The translations under genes and the position numbers were made by a program. Shown one piece after another: positions 1 to 12,819 of a stretch of 64,000 nucleotides of DNA. Origin of the DNA: Erythrobasidium yunnanense (Eukaryota; Basidiomycota; Cystobasidiomycetes; Erythrobasidiales; Erythrobasidiaceae); the NCBI GenBank assembly GCA_001600175.1, contig BCJC01000002.1, positions 556,028-620,027 on the forward strand. Direction: 5' to 3'. The notes below the pieces were generated by a model. That model did no database searches. It was not told the origin of the DNA and saw only the letters and a program-made list of their open reading frames with translations. Each line of letters begins with the position of its first letter. The stretch's first letter is position 1.

Positions 1-227
1 CTTCTCTTCTTCCTTGTTCAAGCTCTTCAATGCAATCCGTGAAAAGTCAAGTCGAGTTGAGCACAGCATGATGAAACAACGACGCGTTGGGGAAAGTCAC
101 TCATGGATGGAGGAAGCTGTACAGAGGATGTATACAGCATGTAACAGCAGTGTAACGCAGTCTATAACAAAGTGTTACAATCCAATTCAACACTTTCAAC
201 ACTTTCCTTACACTTCAACAGCAAAGC

Positions 228-1110
228 ATGCAAGTCGTCCTTCCTGGAGATATCGTGCGCACAGCACCGACCACAACGCAGATAAGACTGGGACCAGGCG
301 TAGTACAGATCCAGCAGAAGCAGCAGCAGAAGGAAAAGCCAGCAGAAATCCAGCTGGCAGCGACAAAATCAGGCATTTTGGGGATAGCATCAGCGACAGC
401 GACAGCGAACACAAAGAAGACTTCTTCTGCTGCAAATGCAGATAGCTGCTGGATCGAAAGCCAGGCCAAGAGGGTGTGTTGACCATCTTGGAAAAGCCGA
501 TGCGATTTCAAGCTGAGACGAATGATGCCAGTATATTCCAGCGTTGGGAGAGCCTGTTATAGGCGTCATCGTCGCACGGCATGCAGAAGGATACCGCGTC
601 GATATCGGTGCATCGCAGCACGCAGCTCTCGATGTATTAGCCTTTGAAGACGCTACAAAGAGGAACAAGCCGAATCTGAAGGTGTGCCCACAACTACCTT
701 GACTTGCCAATATGTGTAGATACTGAGCGTGTATTGCAGGTCGGCACTGTCATCTATGCAAGAGTGACGCTCGCTCTACCCTTCTGCGAACCTGAGTTGG
801 AATGCTTTGATCCGAAAACTGGGAAAGCACAAGGTTTCGGAGATCTAGCAGAAGGAATGCTCATCCGTAATTTGGAGCTGAGCAGATGCAGAGCGTGCGT
901 CCCGTCCCGTCCCACATTTCCGCTCCCTGTTCAGGCTGATTCGAGTGTGCGTGTGTGTGCAGTCTCCTGTCACCTTCGCATCCTCTACTACCTTCGATAG
1001 GCGCAAAGTTCCCATTCGAACTAGCGATCGGTGTCAATGGACGAATATGGGTCAAAGCAGCCGACATTGAGAAAACCATACAGCTCATGAAGGCGATACA
1101 AGACGCATGA
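228..1110 (+). CDS. RRP40: Exosome complex subunit Rrp40
   Basis: Non-catalytic cap subunit of the RNA exosome, which processes 3' ends of rRNA, snoRNA and other RNAs in nucleus and cytoplasm. Spliced reading: exons 228-473, 532-681, 740-894 and 963-1110 give 232 aa, close to the yeast protein's length. The start MQVVLPGDIV matches the family's opening 'PGD' motif. The S1-domain part carries VGTVIYARVTLA and the hallmark ECFDPKTGKAQGFG. The KH part carries KFPFELAIGVNGRIWVKA, with the GxNGxIW motif typical of Rrp40. All four exons join in phase. The first 227 bases hold no gene I can support, so they probably contain its promoter. Recognition is by motif; exon ends are inferred from GT..AG and frame. 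Confidence 0.93.
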
Positions 1111-1380
1111 TGCTGAACCTACAGTCTTGAAGAGCATCAAAAATTGTTGTTGTTTTCATACTTCTCTTCTCCTTCGCCTCCCCTTGTAGCATAAACAACA
1201 ACAAGTAGATGAGGATGGCTAGCCAGCCAGGCCAGATCGCAATAACGCAAAGCCCAATCTAACAAAAACAAAGAAGAAGGGCATAAACTACTACTGATAT
1301 TCCTGAAGCTGACACAGAGCTTCTACAGCCTGGCAAAGCCAAATGCTCTACCTCACGTCGGATCGTCTTCCCATCTGTAA
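1111..1380. other. Intergenic region before the glycosyltransferase gene
   Basis: No gene is visible in these 270 bases. They presumably hold the terminator of RRP40, the promoter of the next gene and that gene's unresolved first exon. An ATG at 1343 opens a short frame that does not join cleanly to the next exon. Confidence 0.4.
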
Positions 1381-3170
1381 GCTGTGCACAAGTATCCGTT
1401 CGAAGCAACAACTATTGATGATCGCTTTTTAGTCCTCCCTCTTGGTATTATTGGCTTCTATCGCTATCTATGGTACCTCATCCGCTTTGCTGCCTACTTG
1501 GCCTATCGCCCAATTCCCATCCCTGAGCATCCAACCTATCGAGCTGAGGAAGACGTCACAGTAAGCTTCTACTCTTTTCTCCATCAACCAGAGCTGAGCC
1601 GCATTCGGGTTCTAGATCATCGTCCCTACCATAGATGCCGAAGATGGGTTTTTCGAAGCGGCTCAATCATGGCTTGTTGGCAACCCTAAAGAAATCATCA
1701 TAGTTACAGCAGAGCATATGCGGGAAGCTCTCGAAGACCTCGCTTTCCGCGTCGATGGTCCCAACGGCCGTATTCGGGTTCTTACAGTTGCACAAGCCAA
1801 CAAGCGCCGTCAAATGGCAGAAGGCATTAAAGCTACCACTACGGATATCATAGTGTTTGCAGACGACGATGCGATCTGGCCTCCTACTTTACTGCCATAC
1901 GTCCTAGCGTGTTTCGAAGATCAGCAGATCGGGGGAGTGGGCACGTCGCAAGTCGTCAAGCCCGTCGGCAAACGAATGACAGTGTGGGAAGTACTGGCAG
2001 CCATGCGACTCAGTATCCGGAACATCGAGATCTCGGCTTCTACACACATCGATGGCGGAATACCCTGCTTAAGCGCTCGGACAGCCGCTTATCGCTCCAT
2101 CATTCTCAAAGACATCGACTTCCTTGATGGGTTTACAAACGATTACTGGCTAGGGAAATATCACTTGAACAGCGGGGACGATAAATTCCTTACGCGCTGG
2201 CTCGTCTCGCATGGATGGAAGACATACGTGCAATGCTGCCCTGGAGCAGAGTTGCAAAGCACAATGAAGCCTAATTGGAGGTTTTTGAAACAAGTACTGA
2301 GATGGACGAGAAATACGTGGAGGAGCGATTTGAGGAGTATATTCATGGAGAGACACGTATGGACGAGACATCCGTACGTCGCGTACATGATGATTGATAA
2401 ATTCTTGAATCCCTTCACACTCCTATTGGGACCGTGTCTCGTCGTCTATCTGTGCATCAAGAGCACGTATGCGCAAGGCCCAGATGCATATCGTCTGCCA
2501 GTATGGGATATCCTCCTCTCTTGGGCAGTGTGGCTCCTCCGTGGGTCGATTACCCTCTTGTGATTTCCGTGATGGTGCTGAGCATACTTCTATTGTGCTA
2601 GTCACCCGCAGTCTCAAGCTCGCCCCACACTTCTATCGCAGGCCTCAGGATATCATATATGTTCCAGCATGGCTTCTGTTTGGCTATTACTTTGCCGTGA
2701 TGAAGCTGTACTCGCTCTGCACCCTTCACGAGGTACGTTTTCGCTTGTGAAAGCAGCTCGAGGTAAGCTAACGGACCTGTCTCTAGACCGGTTGGGGCAC
2801 ACGAGCACTAGGACACGATGTCAGCACTGCAAACACGACAGGAGGTACAACTCATACAGCATCAGAGAAAGCCGTCCCAGATATTCCAGAAGGCATTCCA
2901 GCCGACTTTTTCGGAACGAAACCCGACTATCGCGAGTCGCGACCTGACGCCGACGTAGCCTATCACACGTCGATGGAAGAGAAAGTCCGCGGTAGCGATG
3001 TGGGCGAGATTCATCATCGGCATCGAAAGGCAAGGGAAGACCGAGATAGGGAGATAGATGTGGACAGCGATGGTCTGACTATCTATCACGATTATTTGCC
3101 CATGCTCAAGCGTACACCAGATCTGGAAGGCGCAAGACCTGATATCCGCTTTGTACACAGCTATCAGTAG
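1381..3170 (+). CDS. Family 2 glycosyltransferase (Cps1 / hyaluronan-synthase-like)
   Basis: Membrane glycosyltransferase of the fungal Cps1/hyaluronan-synthase-like GT2 group, which makes or extends a surface polysaccharide at the plasma membrane. The clear exons are about 1381-1560, 1616-2540, 2602-2732 and 2787-3170. Visible motifs are VTIIVPTIDAEDGF at the start of the GT domain, the DXD-type FADDDAIWP, the acceptor-site GDDKFLTR, and QVLRWTRNTWRSD in the place of the processive Q-x-x-R-W box. Hydrophobic segments lie near the N-terminus (LPLGIIGFYRYLWYLI) and after the catalytic domain. The C-terminal tail is charged and probably cytosolic. The first exon with the ATG is not resolved: the frame is open from 1381 but has no in-frame ATG before 1718, so a short upstream exon must exist. 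The substrate is not readable from sequence. Confidence 0.82.
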
Positions 3171-3295
3171 CTTAGCTTAGCCTGCTATAAAGCTTCTCCC
3201 CTCCGTACGGTAGTTCTTCCCTCCTGTCCTTAGCAGTCCTCCTTGTTCTCGTTGAGTAGTATAAACCCCAGCAGCGATATATCCTTCTGATAAAC

Positions 3296-4513
<1,218 letters not shown>

Positions 4514-4815
4514 ATTATCGATACGTTGTGGAGCGAAGAAAAGAAGCAAGATGTCAAATGTCCGGAGGCACAAGGCAGAGAGGTCCGCGCCACTTTTATG
4601 CGAGCCCACGCAAAGCTGTTTACGCGACCAGACTTATCAGATTGTACTGACTATCGCACAACTACTCTAACGGGATGAGAAGGATGAAAAGCTTTCATGG
4701 AAGAACCCTTTCATACAGGGCGATGCTCGCTCGCTTACAGACAGGCAGATAGCGTTTTCATCCGCTGCATCTGACTTCCGCACCACTCAGTCTCCGCTCA
4801 AAATCACATCGCACC
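4514..4815. promoter_or_regulatory. Shared divergent promoter, CBR1 / orphan gene
   Basis: These 302 bp separate the start codons of two divergently transcribed genes, so they must hold both promoters. I see no clear TATA box. Confidence 0.55.
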
Positions 4816-5220
4816 ATGTACATCGATTCCGCCAATCCACCAGCCAAGCCCGGACGGCCCAGCCTGACTCGCCCTCGTCGCAAGAGCTACTGCCAATTTG
4901 TCGAAGACTATGACACCGGCAGCATCGTCTGTACTTCACCTACGAGTGCTCGCAAGTACTACATCCTCGAAGACATCAGCGATTCAGCCAAGGAGTACTG
5001 CGTCCCCGTTGATCGGTTCTGGACGCAGGATCAGGTCGACTTGCGCTCCGAGGCTTTCGCTCGCAACATGATGGTGCTACTTGAAACTGATCCTGGATCG
5101 CAGGAGTTTATAGGCGGAGATGAGCACGGCAGGAACAGAACCGATAAGGTGGTAAAGGCAATCTTATGCTACCCGGATTCTGGAAAGCCCAAGAATGGAT
5201 ACGTGGACGTTTGCGGGTAG
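4816..5220 (+). CDS. Hypothetical protein, intronless
   Basis: A 134-residue protein with no family I recognise. It has no signal peptide or membrane segment. The N-terminus is Pro/Arg-rich (KPGRPSLTRPRRKSYCQF) and the rest is mixed and soluble-looking. It is uninterrupted, which is unusual among its intron-rich neighbours. Its codon use looks coding: C- and G-ending codons dominate. The stop lies 6 bp from the stop of BET5 on the other strand, so the two 3' UTRs must overlap. An ORF of this length with a sensible start 302 bp from a divergent gene is probably real, but it lacks homology support. Confidence 0.6.
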   Translation: MYIDSANPPAKPGRPSLTRPRRKSYCQFVEDYDTGSIVCTSPTSARKYYILEDISDSAKEYCVPVDRFWTQDQVDLRSEAFARNMMVLLETDPGSQEFIGGDEHGRNRTDKVVKAILCYPDSGKPKNGYVDVCG

Positions 5221-5226
5221 AAGGTT

Positions 5227-6062
5227 TTACCGAAACACACTTAAGCTCGATACAAAATTGTTGACTCTGTTGTGCAAGCGGGTCAGCTGGCTCTGTAAAC
5301 GCATGTATCGCAAATCACTTACGCTGCCCTGAATGCCTGATTATCTATGCCCTTCCCGCTGACTCGAGAGTCCATGCCTATCATAGGATTTCTCACTACA
5401 AACTCCACGAATGCAGTCTGGTATATCGATTTGAGGACGAATCGTAGCGACTCCACTGAGGGATCCGAGAACAGGATGAACTTATACCCTGAGGGCGTCT
5501 CGAATAGATGCATCTTGTATGTTGATGTTTTGTATGCTATGAATTGCTCGTCCCTGCTAGCAATCATTAGCCTTATACATATGTTCATGTGAGCCGGACT
5601 TGCTCTTTCGGAGACAGCTTCTTGACCATACTTCTCAGTGAGAAAAGGATACCGTATATGAGCTTGGACTCTTCATCGAAGGGCAAGCCTTTCTTTGCAG
5701 TATTTGGCTGCTGCTGCCTAGCAGGAGACGCTTCGACCGGCATATCTGGTTGGAACCGCGTGGAAGGTGGTACAGCGGCAGATCCACTTGGATAGGCGTT
5801 ATCTTGAACATACAGCGTCAAGTCAGGCCCTACACCTTGCAGGACGTCTTTGCCAGGTCGCGTAGCCGTGACACGGTGCCATGCTTGATAGTAGACGCAG
5901 TCGCAATGCCTTGCGAGTGTTCAGATTCAGTTTATATACCATCAGAGTATCTTCTAAGCTGGGCTGCGAACCTATCGTAGATATACAAGCTGACATTTCA
6001 AGGGAGTTCAGCTTATGACCGATTTCAAGGCTTTTCTCTGAATCTCACCTGTAAATGGTCAT
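5227..6062 (-). CDS. BET5: TRAPP complex subunit Bet5 (TRAPPC1)
   Basis: Small longin-fold core subunit of the TRAPP tethering complexes, which activate Ypt1/Rab1 in ER-Golgi traffic. The reading starts with a 14-nt first exon (MTIY) at 6062, then a short second exon (SLYIYDR), then HCDCVYYQAWHRV, matching the family N-terminus. A Ser/Pro/Gln-rich insert follows, then KLIYGILFSLRSMVKKLSP, TYKMHLFETPSGYKFILFSD, SLRFVLKSIYQTAFVEFVVRNP and, after a last intron, VNNFVSSLSVFR. The TSTYKMHLFET box is diagnostic. The inserted low-complexity stretch makes it longer than yeast Bet5, as in many basidiomycetes. One internal splice (near 5550-5600) fits best with an acceptor inside acgag, placing QFIAYK after SPKEQ. 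Confidence 0.9.
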
Positions 6063-6178
6063 GGCCGTCTACCGCATGGAGTACGCGTAGTAATCGCAGC
6101 AAGCGAAGAGTCTGCTCTGTCCACCTCCGAAGAACCCAGCAAGTTGCGATAAGCCGAAGCCATTCTGTTCTGTATACG
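6063..6178. promoter_or_regulatory. Divergent promoter, BET5 / cysteine synthase
   Basis: Only 116 bp separate the two start codons, so the promoters and 5' UTRs are shared or overlapping. No TATA-like element is evident. Confidence 0.5.
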
Positions 6179-8020
<1,842 letters not shown>

Positions 8021-8130
8021 GGCGTCTAGAAGAAGAGCATCAGTCGACGTAGTATATCAGTTTACAGTTGTTTCATATAGTCGAAGTCGCAACCAAAAGA
8101 CCCTGTTCTCGTGCTGTACCGGTTACTTTC

Positions 8131-9726
8131 ATGCCATCCGGACTTCTCATAACTCTGCTTTCGATACTTGTCGGATTAGCCAGCTACATCTACCTGATCA
8201 TCCAACGAAGCTTCCCTGATGATGGCTTCCGACACTTGCGGGCGCCTGGCCCAGTTCTTCTGGGAGCTACAGACGGCGCCAACCTCGACGGGCTTACTCT
8301 GATTCGCGCTGTCAAGATGCCAGCTCTTACACTGGTCTTCCCTGGAATAGGCAGACTTACGCTCAAGAACTCGACGAGCGAGATGGCCTTTCAGACTCTG
8401 CGTGTCCGAGACGTCGCCATTACGTCACAAGATGTAGCGACTGGCGAAACAAGGATACAAGGAAATGTCAACGCGCACTTCACTGTGCTATCTTCAGCTC
8501 GTATCTCGTTTGTACGTATTGTCCCGCAAGCGCGGTATACACGACACGTGACTGACTTAGATGTGCTTTCTTGACAGGTTTTCCATCCGCTAGGGATGAA
8601 GGAGCGAAGATACGAGAGACAGTCAAACGGCAGAATGCTTGTCCATTTGGAAGACCTCTCCATCTCGCTGCATCTCCGCCTAGGAAAGAATCAAGCAGGC
8701 CATTCGTGCATAAAGCATACCTTGTTCCGCGTCAACACGGGTCGCTTTAAAGACTTTGCATTCACTGGTCTGAAGCGAGGTGATATAGCCACCAAGATAC
8801 CCCTGCAATGGACACTTCAGCCTATGGTCAACTTCCTCCTTACCGCCCTGCTGGAAAGTCATGAAATAAGACTGGGAGCGACCCAACTTTGGGCTCGGTT
8901 ATACAAATACATAGATCTGGAGACATGGCAGAACATCCATGCCTCAACTCGAGAAACCGCAGTACCCGTACTTTCAGAAGCTGGCATGAACCTCTTCAAA
9001 TGCCACTTCGCTTTAGCTGGCCTGACATCAATAGTAAACATCAAGCTGCCAGACCATATTCCTTCGCTGTACCCGCAGGGAGGGAAGCGGGCCAAGCTCC
9101 AGAGCTGGAATTTGCTTACAAGCGAAGTCAAGCTGGAGATTACGCAGAATATCATCAGGCGGCTGTCGTTCGAGAAGGCTGTGGTGGAAGTGAATGATGC
9201 ATCATCTCTGGCCGAACTACCGATGGACCTCGCCGAAGCAAGCGTACTAGTCTGCAGACTGGAGGAGTTCCGTACAGAAGTCTCATCGCACTTCGCGCTG
9301 TATGCAGATACGAGCAAGGCTCTCAAATTCGTGACAGGAATGAGCACGCTCGGAGAGCACGGGACCAGCAAAGCAGTAGTAGTCGCAAGGCGGTTGGAGC
9401 TCGTTTTCGCCCTCTTCGTCAAGGAGACTGGAGTGACAGTTCAGCCCCTGCGGACGGATGACTTCGACAGGATAGATATCTCGATTGAAGGCTTGAGGAG
9501 TAAGCGGGACGATTTCGTCAATGGCATCTTGAAAGTGGTCAGGCCTCAGATGTCGGCTTTCATAAGCGTAATGATCAAGCGCTTCCTCGAGGCGGAGGTG
9601 AAGAAAGGCACGGATGGAATCGAGAAAGTCGAAGAAGCCCTGCTCGTCAGCGGTATCGAGGTTCCAGGGCTCTTCAGACTAAGGCCACGCCTGGCTGAGA
9701 AGGTTGAGGAGGCTGAGGTGACTTGA
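8131..9726 (+). CDS. Uncharacterised N-terminally anchored protein
   Basis: A 509-residue protein from two exons (8131-8511 and 8578-9726) joined in phase. Residues about 4-22 (GLLITLLSILVGLASYIYLI) form a single N-terminal membrane anchor or uncleaved signal. The rest has no further strong membrane segment and mixes beta-rich early sequence with helical later sequence, including a long charged C-terminal part (FLEAEVKKGTDGIEKVEEAL). I do not recognise a family. The anchor plus an amphipathic, beta-rich body is reminiscent of lipid-transfer or TULIP/SMP-type proteins, but I can point to no diagnostic motif. It lies 110 bp downstream of the cysteine synthase on the same strand and is convergent with the tRNA synthetase gene. 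Confidence 0.78.
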
Positions 9727-9890
9727 GAAGTAGGCAGTTGGGTAATTGGGACATGCTGAGCTGTTTGCCTTCGAGCGCAATTTCTAACGAGTACTACTGA
9801 GTTGCCTTGCGAACGATAGTACCAGTCTACTCCTGTCCCCTAACTTGTCGTAAATTCGTATGTTCTGCTGTTGTTGTATCAAGACCGGCT

Positions 9891-12711
9891 TCACCTAGCC
9901 TTATCTTCCTTGAGGGACACCACCCAATTAAGGATCAGATCATCCCCTTGAGCAGGCGCTGAGGCGTCACTTCCTTTCTCCAGAGCAGCGACCTTTGCTT
10001 CCGAGTCCAGGCAGAAATAGGCTGTCCTCAAGCCTTGGAAACGTACTCGTTCGTTCCCTCCACCAGTACCTCCACTCATCGCGGCAGATGGATCTGAGGT
10101 CAATTGCTTCTGTTCTTCCTTCGCTCCCTTCGATGTTTCTTGTACTTTCTTAACGAGATCCCAGATACCAACTTCGATAAGAGCACCCTTCCCTACTTGT
10201 AGACTGTCATGGTCGACATCGTCTAGGTAGTTTGGCGTTGCGTCCGGATCATCAGACTTGAATAGCTGCTTAAATATGCGTGTTTCCGAAATGCGAGCGG
10301 GGCTCTTGGACTCTGCATGCTCGCCGACCCAATGTATGTAGGTCTTGACCTTTACCGGCACTTTAGCTTCCTCCGCATTCGCCGAGAATCCCTCGTATCT
10401 AGCCAAGACTTCCGTCACTCTGCCCGTAGCTTCATCGACCTTGAACGACGTGCATGTAATAGGGTACTTGGCGTAAAGTAGACCGACAGTCTTGCCAGGG
10501 GCTAGCCTGAAGAAATCCTTCGAGTCTTCTTTGCGGAAATCGGACTCGTCGATGTAGACCGTTCGGGTGAGAGGGATCTTGTTGGTTCCCATACTAGGGT
10601 TTTTAGGATGGAGAGGCTTCTCGCTGAACTCTACGTATCCTTCGGGTACGTTCTCCAAGGTGACTTTCAATGGATGCAGAACGACCATAAGACGAGGGGT
10701 AGATGTTTCCAGGTAAGAGCGGACAGAAGCCTCGAAGCGATGCGTACTGAGGGTGGTGGTAGCTGTGGTGACTCCCAAACCATTGACGAAGGAAAGGATG
10801 GCACCGGGTGGAATACCTCTTCTACGCAGAGCGATTAGGCTGTACAGACGAGGATCGTCCCAACCTTTCACGATGCCTTTGTCGACTAGATTGAGGATCT
10901 TGCGCTTGGACAGCAACGTCCCTTGTAGCTTGAGACGGCCATACTCTGATTGACGAGGCTTGTAGACTGACAGCGCATCGCATAACCATTCGTACGAGAC
11001 TCTGGACTGGACGAACTCGGTGGTGCACAAGGAATGACTGCATAATGACCGTCATTATCAACTGGTTGCGAATATCAATAGGCTATACTTACGTGATATT
11101 TTCGAAGGAATCGCATAGACAGTGGGTAAAGTCGTAGGTTGGGTAGATGCACCATTGGTTTCCCGTTCGGTGATGCGCAGCTTTCAGCGTTCGGTATGCA
11201 ACAAGATCCCACATTTGAGGGTTTCCATCTTCTAGATCTTGCTTCATTCGTAAGACAGCTTTTCCAGGCTCGAAGCCTCCCTCCTTCATCTTCTCGAAGG
11301 CGTCTAGCGATTCTTGAACAGGTCTGCTGCGGTGCTCGCAAGCTCTACGTGGCCCTCGCTCGGCACCACCTCGGTCAGCGTTCATTTGTTCAGCTGATAG
11401 CATGGACGATCAGTATTCAGTGCGTTCTGCACTTGAACAGATTCGCTTGCTCACCTGTACAATAGCACATGTATGCTTTGTCGCGCCTGATAAGCTCGAC
11501 TGCCAACTCGTAAAGCTTCTGGAAATGGTCGCTTGAATAGGTGATCTTCCATGGCTCGAAACCCAGCCAGCGGATGATGTCGAGTATACTGTCGAGATAG
11601 ATCTGCTCTTCCTTCTCAGGATTCGTGTCGTCATAGCGAAGATAGCAGTGACCATTGTGATATTGGGCAAAGCCGAAGTTGATCGCAATAGCCTTCGAGT
11701 GACCGATGTGAAGGTAGCCTGTTAAGCGAAATTAAGTCAGAGAGGGGATTCCAGTGGATCCGTGACAGAGACTTGCTTACCATTAGGTTCTGGCGGGAAT
11801 CTAGTATGAACTAGGCCGCCGGTAGCCTTCATATGCATTTCGCGCAGTTCCTCCAATAGCTGAGGATTTCCTCCTACTGGATGCAGCTTGGCCAAGAACC
11901 CCTCCTCAAACATGCTCGTTGACGAAGTCGAAGCTGAAGTGCTTGCCTCTGCTGATGCCGCACTGGTCGACGCAGCATTCGCAGCTGGCTTTGTAGCTTT
12001 AGCTTGTTTCGCAGACTTGCTCGTAGAAGCTTGGGCCTTCACGTAGTCCTCCTTGGTACCGAAAGTGTTTGTATAGGCCGTTTCTAGGGACTTCTTGATG
12101 TCGAGAGGCGAAGCCCAGCGTAGTTCGTCTGTGATCTTCAGATTCGCCAATGTGCCCGATAAGCTTGCCCAGGTAGACTCGGCTAGAGCAGTCGCATTCT
12201 CCTGCATGTACTGGGCTATACTCGCTGTGACGGTCTCAGGACTGACCACCACGCCTGATGTCTGCGTTAGCTGATGAGCTCATACTACAAACCGACAGTA
12301 TGCACATACCGACACCACACGCCTTATCGAGCTTGTTGCCGTCCCTATCTGTGCTATCTTTGAGGTAGGTGATTCCAGCTGACAGATTGCGGTTGGCAAG
12401 GTCAGCACACGCATATACGCGTACTTATCTTATATCTTACCATTGACTTGGTCTACCGTCTGTAAGCGGGCATCTACAATCCTTTCAGCTAGCAGGACCT
12501 GGTCTTTATCGGAGATGTCCTGGGCGGCAGTCGCGAGGTGAAGCAGGAGGTTCCCTTGTTTCGGGTTCTTGCTGGCATCTACGATGTTTGCATTATTGAC
12601 AATCTTCGCTAACGTCGGCCCTACTTTGGCGTTCTTCGCGGCCTGTTCTGCTTTAGCTTTAGGGAGGCCAGCGAGGATAAAGGACTGGACTAATGCTTCG
12701 TCCATAGCCAT
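9891..12711 (-). CDS. GLN4: Glutaminyl-tRNA synthetase
   Basis: Cytosolic class I enzyme that charges tRNA-Gln. The N-terminal appended domain begins [20 protein letters not shown], the YqeY/GatB-like domain found on eukaryotic GlnRS. After an Ala/Ser-rich linker the catalytic domain carries [14 protein letters not shown] and the HIGH motif in [17 protein letters not shown]. It continues with [32 protein letters not shown] and the KMSKS-equivalent [11 protein letters not shown], then the anticodon-binding beta-barrels and the end [12 protein letters not shown]. At least four introns are visible, at 12.24-12.43 kb, 11.73-11.78 kb, 11.40-11.46 kb and 11.03-11.09 kb. The start at 12711 is the first Met of a clean N-terminus; a second Met two codons later (12705) is possible. 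Confidence 0.94.
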
Positions 12712-12819
12712 AAGGAAGTCTTAATAGTGTGATCAATCTGAGAAAGTCTTCAAAGTGTTGAAATCAGAATGAAGTCAGCATAACACAAAGCTTAGAAGTC
12801 TAGCAATTCTACTCAGATC
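12712..12819. promoter_or_regulatory. Divergent promoter, GLN4 / UTP13
   Basis: A 108-bp gap between two start codons on opposite strands serves two growth-related genes, one for translation and one for ribosome assembly. A shared bidirectional promoter is likely. No specific site is recognisable. Confidence 0.55.

Noticed and set aside
8859-9422. 187-codon minus-strand frame
   Set aside because: It lies inside the second exon of the anchored protein and has no motif; it is a shadow of the real frame.
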